Shown here piece after piece: positions 10,121 to 18,662 of a stretch of 64,000 bases of DNA. Numbering within the stretch: the first letter of the stretch is position 1; each line of letters begins with the position of its first letter. Position numbers and translations under genes: made by a program. Below the pieces are notes generated by a model. The model searched no databases and was not told the DNA's origin. It worked only from the letters and a program-made list of their open reading frames with translations. This stretch comes from Chitinophagales bacterium (GTDB lineage: Bacteria; Bacteroidota; Bacteroidia; Chitinophagales; CAIOSU01): positions 127,813 through 191,812 of the forward strand of contig JBBDNB010000057.1 of the NCBI GenBank assembly GCA_040877935.1, in the 5' to 3' direction.

Positions 10121-11848
10121 TCATTTTACAAGCAACTTAAAACTCGTCCTTCCATTTTTAGAATAAATATTCAAAAAGTACAAACCTGCGGCAGCATCAA
10201 GTGAAACAGAAGTGTTTTTTTGCTGTACCTGTATTTGTGGCAAAATCACTTTGCCCGAAAGGTCGGTGACTTCATAATGGATGTTTCCGGAGATGTCTTT
10301 TACTTCAAGTACAAAATCACCAGAACTGGGATTGGGGTAAACTGCAATTTTTTCTATCAGTGTATTTTCATCAATTCCGATTACAGTAATATTTACACAA
10401 TCGGAAGTATCGCTGCAATTGTTCTTGTTGATGGCTACTGCATAATTTCCACTTGTACTTGCGGTAAAAGCCTGTCCCGTTTCACCCTGGATTTCAGTAT
10501 TGTTGTCGCAATCCAGCCATTGATAGGTGGCTCCGGTTTCATTGGCAGTAGCAGTGATATTGTTCATATTGACTGTTTTGTCAATTTGCTCAACAGTTAA
10601 TGTTGTTGTGATCGTGCTGTCGCAGCCCATTGAACTGGTGAGCAGGCTGGTATAAACTGAATCTGTCATACCAATATTCCCATCGGGAAAAGTATAGGAT
10701 TCGCCCTGGCAAATGCTGACATCCTCTGCCAAACTATAAATTTGGGCTATCACAATGGTGTCCGAGGCGGATGCAGCCGGGCATCCACCTGAAGCTACGA
10801 TTTCATTGGTAACGATATAGGTTCCTAATGCACTGGAAGATATATTGACAGTTCCGGTAGCTGCATCAATAATTAATCCGGCAGAACTTGAAAAATTGCC
10901 TGCACTTGCACCGCTGTCTAATGTAATTGTAGCTATGCCTGCTCCCGGGCCGCCACAAAAGGGCGATCCTGTATAGCTAAATCCTGCATCTGGTGTGGTA
11001 TTGATCACAATATCAAAATAGGCGGTGTCCGGACAAACGCCCAGGGTTCTGTACATTACTTCATAATTACCGGCACCGCTGGCTTGCAGGTCTATTTCAC
11101 CTGTAGTTGAATTTATGGATAAATTATTGTCTCCGGAAAATACGCCTCCGCTTGTGCCATTGATGGTAGGAGTGGGGTCACTTCCTGTCAGGCAAAAGAA
11201 GCCACTGCTGTAGCTGAAGGAAGCATCGTCTTTCGGCAATACGTTTACGGTAACGGAGTCTTCAACGGTATTGGCACTGCCATCTAATCGTGCATAGTAG
11301 GTTGTAGTAGCTCCCGGATTGACCACAAGTGGATTGGTTGTATCCAGGTTATTTCCGTTTCCTCCCGGCCCATCATACCAGGTGAGGGTAGCGCCATCGC
11401 CTTCCACAACTCCATGTGCAGTAAGTGTTACGCTTGTTTCGGGGCAAACATCATTCACATCTGCTGTAACGGAATCTATCTCTGAAGGAGTTGCAGGAGC
11501 TAACACTGTAATTACCCCGGTCATGCCCGCAAATAAATGAGGGTCGCAGTGATAATCATAATTTCCAGCTATAGAGAATACAAATGTATAAGTCCAGCCA
11601 GATCCTACTGAATTGCCAAAAGATTCGGGGTTGGAGGGATAAGATCCTGTGGTGCCATTTACATTGTGACTTCCCGAAACATTGGTCCATCTTACCGTAT
11701 CCCCTACATTTATGGTGACACTATCAGGGTCGAAATAATTGCTCCCTACTTCAATGTCAATCAAATCCTGGCTATAAGCAAAGTTGTAGCTTGCTATAAT
11801 CAATACAAGCTGAATCAATACAGAAAATAGAGTAACTGTTGGTTTCAT
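10121..11848 (-). CDS. Secreted cupredoxin-domain protein with Ig-like repeats and T9SS sorting domain
   Basis: A 575-aa exported protein. I place the start at the ATG at 11848, not the upstream in-frame TTG at 11878, because MKPTVTLFSVLIQLVLIIASYNFAYSQ is then a normal signal peptide. The first ~100 mature residues form a plastocyanin-like domain with the type 1 copper ligand pattern: His in SGSHNVNG, then Cys, His and Met in YDYHCDPHLFAGMTG. Ig-like segments rich in VCPETSVTLTA and FCLTGSD-type strands follow. The C-terminus (VYPNPSSGDFVLEV ... GLYFLNIYSKNGRTSFKLLVK) is a T9SS sorting domain. A copper-binding surface or electron-transfer role is inferred from the ligands only; the partner is unknown. 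Its 3' end abuts the convergent helical protein. Confidence 0.88.
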   Translation of the reverse strand: MKPTVTLFSVLIQLVLIIASYNFAYSQDLIDIEVGSNYFDPDSVTINVGDTVRWTNVSGSHNVNGTTGSYPSNPESFGNSVGSGWTYTFVFSIAGNYDYHCDPHLFAGMTGVITVLAPATPSEIDSVTADVNDVCPETSVTLTAHGVVEGDGATLTWYDGPGGNGNNLDTTNPLVVNPGATTTYYARLDGSANTVEDSVTVNVLPKDDASFSYSSGFFCLTGSDPTPTINGTSGGVFSGDNNLSINSTTGEIDLQASGAGNYEVMYRTLGVCPDTAYFDIVINTTPDAGFSYTGSPFCGGPGAGIATITLDSGASAGNFSSSAGLIIDAATGTVNISSSALGTYIVTNEIVASGGCPAASASDTIVIAQIYSLAEDVSICQGESYTFPDGNIGMTDSVYTSLLTSSMGCDSTITTTLTVEQIDKTVNMNNITATANETGATYQWLDCDNNTEIQGETGQAFTASTSGNYAVAINKNNCSDTSDCVNITVIGIDENTLIEKIAVYPNPSSGDFVLEVKDISGNIHYEVTDLSGKVILPQIQVQQKNTSVSLDAAAGLYFLNIYSKNGRTSFKLLVK

Positions 11849-12302
11849 ATCTGTTGTTTTTTTTGATTTTATAAGCAAGTGGTTTTAATTGAAGTTATAA
11901 AATTTCATTTAAACTATCGCGAAACGATAGGATTCCGATTCCTACAGTCAGATGCCTTGCTCTAATGAAAACCCGAAATGAAAATTTCAATATGTTAGTC
12001 AATGGATAGAATTATCAGCCAGCGGCTGACAAAGTTTCCACTCGCAGGATGCGAGCGGAGGCAGGGAAGTTGGTTTTTGAAAATGTAATTGTCAAATGAC
12101 AATTTTGCTATAGTTTTATTCAAATTTCTTATCTTGGAAGTATGAGGATTAAAGAGCTTGCCTTTCCCCAATTCACGAGAATACGATGAGCATTTCCATG
12201 AAAAAAGGGAGGGTTACTATCTTTAGCTTGAATTAAACAAAATTTAGCCTACATTTTCCGTGAGTATTGAATATCCCGGGCTAAAAGTCAATTCATTATA
12301 CA
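11849..12302. other. Intergenic region with short hairpins and no gene
   Basis: 454 bp without a credible gene on either strand. Small hairpins occur at 11914-11930 (CTATCG/CGATAG), 12016-12028 (CAGCC/GGCTG) and 12041-12055 (CTCGCA/TGCGAG); the last two lie in a locally GC-rich patch that looks like a dispersed intergenic repeat. TATCTTTA at 12218-12225 could be a weak -7 element for the RhuM gene, though no good -33 element is seen. Confidence 0.5.
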
Positions 12303-13133
12303 ATGGAAGAAAACAAATCCCAAATCATCATTTATCAAACGGAGGACGGAGAAACAAAATTAGACGTTCGCTTTCAGGATGAAACCGTTTGGCTTACTCA
12401 AAAATTGATGGCGGAATTATTCCAAACTTCGGTTCCCAATGTAAACATGCATCTCAAAAACATATTTGAAGAAGGTGAATTGGAGGAAAATCGAACTATT
12501 AAGGATTTCTTAATAGTTCAAAAAGAAGGAGGCCGAGAGGTAAAAAGAAAGCAGGTTTTTTACAGCCTTGATGCCATTATTTCAGTCGGATATCGCATAA
12601 AATCGCATATAGCAACCAAATTCAGGCAATGGGCAACCAAGCACCTGCGAGAATACATTGTGAAAGGATTTGTACTTGATGACGAACGCTTGAAAAACCC
12701 TGATTTACCGTTTGATTATTTTGAAGAATTGGAAAAGCGAATACAAGATATTCGTACTTCAGAGAAACGGTTTTATCGGAAAATCACGGACATTTATGCA
12801 ACAAGTGTTGATTATGACCCCACTTTGGATATTAGCATTGAGTTTTTCAAAACTGTTCAGAACAAACTACATTGGGCAATTACAGGCCAAACGGCAGCAG
12901 AGATAATTAGTGAAAGAGCAGATAGCTCCAAAGATAATATGGGGTTAACGACTTGGAGAGGTTCTCAAATCAGAAAGACAGATGTGTCTATTGCAAAAAA
13001 TTATCTCAATGAAGAAGAATTATCTGCACTGAACAATTTAGTTGAACAGTATCTGATTTTTGCACAAGGGCAGGCACAGAGAAGAGTGCCAATGTATATG
13101 AAAGATTGGGTTGAAAAATTAAATGGGATTTGA
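12303..13133 (+). CDS. RhuM-family protein, truncated by a frameshift
   Basis: RhuM (virulence protein RhuM) family, found on mobile islands across bacteria; biochemical role unsettled. 276 aa are read before a TGA. The N-terminal half (FQDETVWLTQKLMAELFQTS, VFYSLDAIISVGYRIKSH, FRQWATKHLREYIVKGF) is the conserved RhuM/KilA-N-like DNA-binding region, and the C-terminal core (TGQTAAEIISERADSSK...GL) is also present. After KLNG at about 13127 the frame breaks: the expected last ~58 residues continue in another frame to 13303. Loss or gain of a base in the GGGATTTGAAA run explains this. Not in an operon with its neighbours; probably an acquired accessory gene now decaying, unless the break is an assembly error. 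Confidence 0.82.
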   Translation: MEENKSQIIIYQTEDGETKLDVRFQDETVWLTQKLMAELFQTSVPNVNMHLKNIFEEGELEENRTIKDFLIVQKEGGREVKRKQVFYSLDAIISVGYRIKSHIATKFRQWATKHLREYIVKGFVLDDERLKNPDLPFDYFEELEKRIQDIRTSEKRFYRKITDIYATSVDYDPTLDISIEFFKTVQNKLHWAITGQTAAEIISERADSSKDNMGLTTWRGSQIRKTDVSIAKNYLNEEELSALNNLVEQYLIFAQGQAQRRVPMYMKDWVEKLNGI

Positions 13134-13303
13134 AACTAAACGACCGAGAAATATTGAAAAATACAGGTAGTATATCTCACGAATTAGGAAAAGCAAATGC
13201 AGAGCGAGAATACGGGAAATTTAAAGAGAATAGGCAAAAAACCATAGGAGAAGGAGACTTTGAAAAAGCAATTAGAAAGATAGAAATCAAGAAACGAAAA
13301 TAG
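13127..13303 (+). pseudogene. Frameshifted C-terminal tail of the RhuM gene
   Basis: Read from 13127 this gives a 58-residue tail beginning DLKLNDREILKNTGSISHEL and ending in KKRK before the TAG at 13303. It matches the usual RhuM C-terminus (a ...LNER-DIL...G-ISHE-A pattern) and directly continues the truncated 276-aa frame. There is no start codon of its own. A single-base correction near 13127-13131 would restore a ~333-aa protein of normal family length. Confidence 0.8.
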
Positions 13304-13501
13304 TACCAAAGTGAAAGCTGTACTCATTGCCAAAGCACTGGCCATGGAATAAAAATATATGATCCTTCAGGGATTATTGTCGATGGTTAAAAAAATCAGC
13401 TCTTTTTTACCAGTTTTACATCAATTAAATATTTATAATTAACAATGCTAAAAGTCCGAATCATCGAATAACTTTCATTCCTGTTTTGACATACTATCCA
13501 A

Positions 13502-13521
13502 CAATGGGTCATGACCCATTG
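13502..13521. repeat. Perfect 20-bp palindrome beside the gmhA stop codon
   Basis: CAATGGGTCATGACCCATTG is a perfect inverted repeat without a spacer, 4 bp beyond the 3' end of the gmhA coding sequence. It could fold as a hairpin in the gmhA transcript, but no T-run follows, so it is not a standard terminator. A dimeric-protein binding site is equally possible. Confidence 0.7.
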
Positions 13522-13525
13522 GAGA

Positions 13526-14110
13526 TTACCCAAACAAAGCACCCTCCACCCATTCGCACAAAATATGCCCGAGCAGGATGTGGCCTTCCTGAATGCGGGG
13601 CGTGTCCTGCGATGGGATTTTTATTAAGAAGTCGCAGTACTCTTCCATTGGGCCGTTGAATGCCCCGGTAAATCCGGCAGTAGTCATGCCTTTCATTTTG
13701 GCTTTTTCCAATGCTTTTATCACGTTTTCGGAATTGCCCGAAGTGGAGAGCCCAATCAAAATATCGCCTTTTTTGCCCTGGGCTTCTATCAGTCGGCTAT
13801 AGACTTGCCCGAATGAATAATCATTGGCGGTAGCGGTGAGGTATGAAGTGTTTACGTGCAGAGCTTCAGCGTGAAGTGGCTTGCGGTCTAAATAAAATCG
13901 TCCGCTTAGTTCTGCGGCCAGATGTTGGGCATCTGCGGCACTTCCGCCATTTCCACAAAAAAGTACTTTTCCGCCTTTTTCATAGCATTGTTTGATTTGC
14001 GCGCCCAGTTCTTGAAGGGTTTCCAGCAGTTCTGTTTCTTTGAGCAGCGCATTTTTTACTTTTTGTGCTGCATTGATTTTCTCCACAGCCAATACTTTCA
14101 ATTCTATCAT
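13526..14110 (-). CDS. gmhA: Phosphoheptose isomerase-like SIS-domain protein
   Basis: A 194-aa SIS-domain protein of the GmhA group, which converts sedoheptulose 7-phosphate to D-glycero-D-manno-heptose 7-phosphate, the first step to nucleotide-activated heptose for LPS or glycans. Family signatures: FCGNGGSAADAQHLAAELSG, then ALHVNTSYLTATANDYSF, the phosphate-binding LIGLSTSGNSENV, and a C-terminal QEGHILLGHILCEWVE holding metal or catalytic residues. I start at the ATG at 14110; the frame stays open to a TTG at 14194, but that would add 28 unlikely residues and overlap the divergent gene's leader. The neighbouring epimerase and glycosyltransferase support a role in surface sugar synthesis. 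DiaA-like SIS proteins are a weaker alternative. Confidence 0.88.
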   Translation of the reverse strand: MIELKVLAVEKINAAQKVKNALLKETELLETLQELGAQIKQCYEKGGKVLFCGNGGSAADAQHLAAELSGRFYLDRKPLHAEALHVNTSYLTATANDYSFGQVYSRLIEAQGKKGDILIGLSTSGNSENVIKALEKAKMKGMTTAGFTGAFNGPMEEYCDFLIKIPSQDTPRIQEGHILLGHILCEWVEGALFG

Positions 14111-14163
14111 AACACATTGCTTTGATGATTGCTTTATGAGATTATAATGATGCCTAAAATTCT

Positions 14164-14171
14164 TAGCTTTG
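14164..14171 (+). promoter_or_regulatory. Predicted -7 element of the epimerase-glycosyltransferase operon
   Basis: TAGCTTTG fits the TAnnTTTG consensus exactly. No TTG lies at the ideal distance upstream, so this is a partial match. Its position argues against an upstream TTG start at 14129 and for the ATG at 14222, leaving a leader of roughly 45 nt. Confidence 0.4.
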
Positions 14172-14221
14172 CCAAATCCCAAGCGGAAGAACAAAGTAAA
14201 TCATTTCAATCAAATTTATTC

Positions 14222-15280
14222 ATGAAGAAGTTTCATTTAGTTTCAGGTGCCTGTGGATTTGTGGGGCGAAATCTGACCAAACGCCTTTACAACACTACGG
14301 ATGCAACATTGATAATTGTGGACGATCTTTCTGTTGGACTACATCCATCGGAATGGTTACAGGATTTTCAATCGAAAAAAGTAAAGGATGCCGAGCTAAT
14401 TGGTGCAGACGAGCGCATTTGGTTTTTCAAGCAGGATTTCAGGAAATTTCTCAGGGATTTAATGGAAAATGGCAATTTTTTGAAGAACGATTACGGATTG
14501 GAAATTGAGACTTTCAATGATGTTTTTCATTTTGCGGCCATAGTAGGAGGGCGTGCTAAAATTGATGGCGACCCCATGATGGTGGCACTCGATTTGGCCA
14601 TTGATGCCGAATTTTTCTATTGGGTCTGCCGCCACAAGCCAGACAGGGTTTTGTTCCCAAGTTCCAGTGCTGCTTACCCTGTTGATTTGCAAACTGATAA
14701 AGATGCAGTAGCATTGAAAGAAAGTGATATCAATTTCCACAGCAACCTCGGACAGCCCGATATGACTTATGGTTGGTCAAAATTGACTGGCGAATATCTG
14801 GCGCAGATTGCTGCTGAATATTATGGCATTTCCGTGGCCTGTGTGCGTCCTTTCTCCGGTTATGGAGAAGACCAGGATTTGTCCTATCCCGTTCCGGCCA
14901 TTGCAGCCCGAGCAGCAGCCAAGGAAGATCCCTTCGAGGTTTGGGGCAGCGGAAAGCAAGGCCGCGATTTTGTGCATATTGACGACTGTATTGATGCAAT
15001 CCTAATGGCATTGGACAATATTTCCGATGGCAGGGCTATAAATATCGGTCAGGGCAGATTGACTAGTTTTCTTGAGATTATAGAATACTTTACAAAATTC
15101 GCAGGGTACAAACCCGAAATCAAACCGCTGCTGGACAAGCCTGTAGGCGTTCATTCGCGCTATTCCAATATGGATTATGTGAAAAATGAATTTGGTTGGG
15201 AGCCTAAAATTTCCATTGAAGAAGGCCTGCGCAGGGTGTATGACAAAGCGGTAGAAAATCTGGAGAAAAAAAATGCCTGA
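14222..15280 (+). CDS. NAD-dependent nucleotide-sugar epimerase/dehydratase (extended SDR)
   Basis: A 352-aa extended short-chain dehydrogenase acting on a nucleotide sugar. The Rossmann motif is at the N-terminus (SGACGFVGRNL), and the catalytic triad region is visible as PSSSAAYP and YGWSK. FHFAAIVGG and RPFSGYGEDQD are typical of the GDP-mannose-epimerase/dTDP-glucose-dehydratase branch, but the exact substrate is not clear. The ATG at 14222 puts the Rossmann glycines at the very N-terminus, as usual for the family. Its last codons overlap the start of the glycosyltransferase gene (15273), indicating translational coupling. With gmhA alongside, an ADP- or GDP-heptose or hexose pathway is likely but unproven. 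Confidence 0.86.
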   Translation: MKKFHLVSGACGFVGRNLTKRLYNTTDATLIIVDDLSVGLHPSEWLQDFQSKKVKDAELIGADERIWFFKQDFRKFLRDLMENGNFLKNDYGLEIETFNDVFHFAAIVGGRAKIDGDPMMVALDLAIDAEFFYWVCRHKPDRVLFPSSSAAYPVDLQTDKDAVALKESDINFHSNLGQPDMTYGWSKLTGEYLAQIAAEYYGISVACVRPFSGYGEDQDLSYPVPAIAARAAAKEDPFEVWGSGKQGRDFVHIDDCIDAILMALDNISDGRAINIGQGRLTSFLEIIEYFTKFAGYKPEIKPLLDKPVGVHSRYSNMDYVKNEFGWEPKISIEEGLRRVYDKAVENLEKKNA

Positions 15281-16553
15281 TAAGACAATCGTATGTTTTG
15301 GGCCAGGGCCGCAGTTTAAGGGCGGTATTTCCAATTACAATACTTCGCTGGCGAAATCATTGGCCAAGCAGCCCAATACCAAAGTGCATATCGTTTCCTG
15401 GACACAGCAATATCCCGCCATCATTCCCCGAGATTTTATCGATAAGGCCAGTAAAAAGGATTTGCTGGAAGGAACCGGCATCACGGTAGATTACCTGACC
15501 AATTACAACAATCCACTGAGCTGGAAGAAGACTTGTGATTTTATAAAATCATTGAATCCAGATAAGGTGATTTTTCAATGGGCCATTGCCCTGCAAGGTT
15601 TGCCAATGGGTTGGATGGCGCGTTGGCTGATGCGCAATACCAATATCGAAGTGCTTTTTGATGTGCATTTGGTCAAACAGAAAGAGGCCAGTTCAATCGA
15701 TAATTTCTTTTTGAAATACGGATTGGAAAAAGCCCACAGCTATATCGTACATTCCCTGAAAAGCGCAGAAGAATTGGAGGAATTGTATCCCAATCAAAAA
15801 TTCAATATTACGGAGACGGGTGAAAGATCTTCTGGCGAAACGCGAACGGTCATTAAATTGTACCACCCGATTTACGATATGTTTCAGCCCGACCCCAATT
15901 TTGACCTGGAAGCAGTGAAAAAGGAATTGGGCCTGAAAAAGCATGTGTTTCTCTTTTTTGGATTTATCAGAAAATACAAGGGCCTGCACCAGTTGATTCC
16001 TGCATTTGCAAAAGTGGCTGCAAAACGGGACGATGTTTCTTTGTTGATCGTGGGCGAATCTTTTTGGAATACGCTGGACAAAACAAAATGGAGCACGCGA
16101 TTAAAAAAATCCTTGTTTGGTCTGGCGAAATCCCTTGTGCTAAAAAAGGGCGACAATGAGGAAGATTACAATCCGCTGGCATTGATCGATGAATACAAAT
16201 TACAGGACAAAACAGTAGTCATCAATGAATTTGTGCCCAATGAGGATGTACACAAATATTTTCAGGTAGCAGATGCCATTTGCAATTATTATTTGGTGGC
16301 AACGCCTTCGGGCGTGGAGTCCATCGCCTATAATTTTCATCTGCCGGTATTGGCCACGGCTGTCGGGCATTTTCCCGAAACGGTAAAGCCGGGCTTCAAT
16401 GGCTATTTGGCCGAGCCTGAAAACATTGATTCCATGGCGGAGCAGATGCTGAAATTCATTGACCATCCCATTGATCGCAAAAACGTGAAAGTTACGGCCG
16501 ATCAGTTCAGTTGGGAGAATTACGCTAAGGCAGTATTGGTGCAGAGCTTTTAA
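15273..16553 (+). CDS. Glycosyltransferase family 4-like protein
   Basis: A 426-aa GT-B fold glycosyltransferase that moves a sugar from a nucleotide donor onto a glycan or lipid acceptor. The N-terminal Rossmann domain opens with CFGPGPQFKGGISNYN (the glycine-rich acceptor-side loop). The C-terminal domain contains FFGFIRKYKGLHQLIPAF, then LVATPSGVESIAYNFHLPVLAT with the E-x7-E-like donor site, and VKPGFNGYLAEPEN. No signal peptide; probably a cytoplasmic or peripheral membrane enzyme. The ATG overlaps the end of the epimerase gene by 8 bp, so the two are co-translated and probably act in one glycan pathway. Sugar and acceptor unknown. Confidence 0.86.
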   Translation: MPDKTIVCFGPGPQFKGGISNYNTSLAKSLAKQPNTKVHIVSWTQQYPAIIPRDFIDKASKKDLLEGTGITVDYLTNYNNPLSWKKTCDFIKSLNPDKVIFQWAIALQGLPMGWMARWLMRNTNIEVLFDVHLVKQKEASSIDNFFLKYGLEKAHSYIVHSLKSAEELEELYPNQKFNITETGERSSGETRTVIKLYHPIYDMFQPDPNFDLEAVKKELGLKKHVFLFFGFIRKYKGLHQLIPAFAKVAAKRDDVSLLIVGESFWNTLDKTKWSTRLKKSLFGLAKSLVLKKGDNEEDYNPLALIDEYKLQDKTVVINEFVPNEDVHKYFQVADAICNYYLVATPSGVESIAYNFHLPVLATAVGHFPETVKPGFNGYLAEPENIDSMAEQMLKFIDHPIDRKNVKVTADQFSWENYAKAVLVQSF

Positions 16554-16611
16554 ATAATTATCGAATTTAGGTTACCAATATAAAGCAGTAAATAAGCCTA
16601 AAAACATTAAC

Positions 16612-16644
16612 TTGTCATCGATTTATACAGGACTTCTTACTTTG
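16612..16644 (+). promoter_or_regulatory. Possible promoter of the EEP-family gene
   Basis: TTG at 16612-16614 and TTACTTTG at 16637-16644 are separated by 22 nt. The second element deviates from TAnnTTTG at one position. The distance to the ATG at 16660 is short but normal for this phylum. Confidence 0.35.
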
Positions 16645-16659
16645 TAAACGAGCTGCTAA

Positions 16660-17691
16660 ATGTTATATAGATTGATACTGTTTTTACTACTTTTTATTCT
16701 GATTGTCTTTGCAGTTATAGTAGTATTTTACTTTTGGAGCAGTTCTGGAAGTGTAGATCAGTCCCAATATTCCCAGGTCATCAAGTGGGAAAATAAGGAG
16801 CAGGGCAGGAATGAGCTTGTAGAAAACAGGACTTATATGATAATCAGCTACAATATTGGCTATTTATCGGGAATGAGCAATAATCTTGCAGTGGAGCGCA
16901 AGTCTGAATTATTTGAATCCAATCTTGAAAATGTAAATGCGGAGATAAATAAGCTGCAACCTGATTTTATCGCTTTCCAGGAAATAGATTACAGGGCTAA
17001 AAGATCGTATAATATTGATCAGTTGGAGGCCATTGCCGGTAATACGGGTTTTGCCTATGCTGCCCGGCAGATCAATTGGGACAAAAACTATCTGCCGTTT
17101 CCCTATTGGCCACCCAAATTCCATTTTGGAAAGCTGCTTTCCGGGCAGGCTGTTTTGAGTCGTTACCCGGTTCTCGAGGACAAACGCATTGTATTGCAAA
17201 TGCCGGAAATGCCTTATTACCGCGAGGCTTTTTATATCGACCGCTTATTGCAAATCACTAAAATTGATATTGATGGACAGCCATTGATTCTGATGAATGT
17301 ACACCTAGAAGCCTATGATCAGAATACAAGGGTGGCACAGGCCAAAAAGGTTTTGGGCTATTTCAGGCAATATGCCAAAGATTACCCGGTGATACTGGCA
17401 GGTGATTTCAATAGTGACCCGATATATAGCGATGTGCCCGGACAAAAACAGGAACCAACAATCAGTTTTTTCCTGGATACCGAAGATTTGGAAGCCGCAT
17501 CCTTAGCTTATTATCCTATTGAAAAGGAAAAGGTAAAAGCTACTTTTCCGGCAGACAATCCGGATGTTAAACTGGATTATATTTTTTACACCGCTGATCG
17601 AATCGAGAAAATTGATTTTAAGGTCTTGGAAGATTTTGGCACTGCCTCTGATCATTTGCCGGTGATGATGGAGTTTAGGTTTAAACCCTGA
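16660..17691 (+). CDS. Membrane-anchored endonuclease/exonuclease/phosphatase (EEP) family protein
   Basis: A 343-aa protein with one N-terminal membrane helix (about residues 4-27) and a C-terminal EEP domain, so the catalytic part is probably periplasmic. EEP signatures in order: IISYNIGYL (Asn), DFIAFQEIDYR (metal-binding Glu), LMNVHLEAY (His), ILAGDFNSDP (Asp/Asn pair), KLDYIFYT and ASDHLPVMMEF (general-base His). The family includes nucleases, sphingomyelinases and inositol-phosphate phosphatases; the substrate cannot be told here. About 107 bp separate it from the glycosyltransferase, and it probably has its own promoter. Confidence 0.88.
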   Translation: MLYRLILFLLLFILIVFAVIVVFYFWSSSGSVDQSQYSQVIKWENKEQGRNELVENRTYMIISYNIGYLSGMSNNLAVERKSELFESNLENVNAEINKLQPDFIAFQEIDYRAKRSYNIDQLEAIAGNTGFAYAARQINWDKNYLPFPYWPPKFHFGKLLSGQAVLSRYPVLEDKRIVLQMPEMPYYREAFYIDRLLQITKIDIDGQPLILMNVHLEAYDQNTRVAQAKKVLGYFRQYAKDYPVILAGDFNSDPIYSDVPGQKQEPTISFFLDTEDLEAASLAYYPIEKEKVKATFPADNPDVKLDYIFYTADRIEKIDFKVLEDFGTASDHLPVMMEFRFKP

Positions 17692-17774
17692 TTCTTTAGA
17701 CTTACAACAACACAACACCTTCCAAAGCTATTGTTTTCACACCTAAATTTTGCGGCAGGATAAAATTTAAAAAA

Positions 17775-17806
17775 TTTGTTTCTTAATTAGGAAACTTATA
17801 TCTTTA
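17775..17806 (+). promoter_or_regulatory. Predicted promoter of the higBA operon
   Basis: TTTG at 17775-17778, 20 nt, then TATCTTTA at 17799-17806: spacing is ideal, with a single mismatch in the -7 box. It is 14 bp upstream of the toxin ATG, so HigA could repress it by binding here. Confidence 0.5.
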
Positions 17807-17820
17807 ACAAAAGCATTGAT

Positions 17821-18156
17821 ATGACAGAAAAATTCAAGGTTGAGTTTTCTGAAGAAGTGTTGATTTTTCTTGATAAACTGGAAGAAAAAGCAAGGGATAA
17901 AATTCTTTTCAATATTGATAAATCTAAGGTCAAGGACGACAGTAAACTTTTCAAAAAACTAACCAGTGAGATTTGGGAATTTCGAACGCTGTACAATAAA
18001 AAACAATACAGATTATTTGCTTTTTGGGACAAGACTGACAAACAAATAACAATTGTAGTTGCGACTCACGGGATAGTTAAGAAAACCCAGAAAACTCCAA
18101 AAAAGGAAATAGAAAAAGCCACTCAAATAATGCTTGAATATTTTAAAAATAAATAG
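17821..18156 (+). CDS. higB: HigB-like toxin (RelE superfamily, phage Gp49-like)
   Basis: A 111-aa basic protein of the Gp49/HigB group. Known members are ribosome-dependent mRNA endonucleases. The fold signature is the central IWEFRTLYNKKQYRLFAFWDK, followed by ITIVVATHGIVKKTQKTPKKEIEKA; the conserved R/Y/H/K residues that position mRNA are present. ATG at 17821. The toxin gene precedes the antitoxin by 2 bp, the reversed order typical of higBA. Activity is not demonstrated by sequence alone. Confidence 0.88.
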   Translation: MTEKFKVEFSEEVLIFLDKLEEKARDKILFNIDKSKVKDDSKLFKKLTSEIWEFRTLYNKKQYRLFAFWDKTDKQITIVVATHGIVKKTQKTPKKEIEKATQIMLEYFKNK

Positions 18157-18158
18157 TT

Positions 18159-18470
18159 ATGAAAACATACAGTTTTGATGAAGTGAAAGATCGATACCTC
18201 GGAAAAAGAGGGACTAAAAAACGTGAAATATATGAATACGAGCTGAGAATGGATTTGATTGGTGAAGCCATAAAAAATGCTCGTAAAGAAAGAAATCTGA
18301 CCCAGGAACAATTGGGGAAGATGGTCGGTGTTCAAAAAGCTCAAATATCCAAAATAGAGAACCACTTAACTGATGCTCGTTTTGATACAATCTTGAAAGT
18401 ATTTAAAGCATTAAATGCCAAAATCAACTTTCAGGTAGAATTATTGAACCAAAACATGAAGTTGACATAA
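18159..18470 (+). CDS. higA: HigA-like antitoxin (XRE-family HTH)
   Basis: A 103-aa partner of the preceding toxin. The C-terminal half is a helix-turn-helix of the XRE/Cro type (IGEAIKNARKERNLTQEQLG, then KMVGVQKAQISKIENH). The N-terminal ~35 residues (DEVKDRYLGKRGTKKREIYEYE) should wrap the toxin. Antitoxins of this kind bind toxin and repress their own promoter. ATG at 18159, 2 bp after the higB stop. The pair is a self-contained accessory module between two metabolic genes. Confidence 0.88.
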   Translation: MKTYSFDEVKDRYLGKRGTKKREIYEYELRMDLIGEAIKNARKERNLTQEQLGKMVGVQKAQISKIENHLTDARFDTILKVFKALNAKINFQVELLNQNMKLT

Positions 18471-18662
18471 ATATTACGTGCTATATGATGAAGCATACAC
18501 GGGGCGTAATTAGCTCCGCTTAGCTGCGGTAGGAAAGGGCAGACAAGAAAGTGCTTCAAAATCACACACTTGTTTTAGGGCGAATCATTATTTTTTCGCC
18601 TATCATCCAACCATTTTAACTTTTCAATTGTCTTGATAAAAAACCTAAGTAAATTACCGTAA

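Noticed and set aside
11849-11878. TTG start ten codons upstream of the cupredoxin gene's ATG
   Set aside because: The ATG gives a clean signal peptide; the extension adds a charged stretch before it.
14129-14221. N-terminal extension of the epimerase from a TTG start
   Set aside because: The Rossmann motif belongs at the N-terminus, a -7 promoter element lies at 14164-14171 inside the extension, and the extra residues would overlap the gmhA leader.
18579-18600. GGCGAA/TTCGCC hairpin after higA as a terminator
   Set aside because: The T-run is in the loop and not after the stem, and it lies about 110 bp beyond the stop; it is too weak to call.
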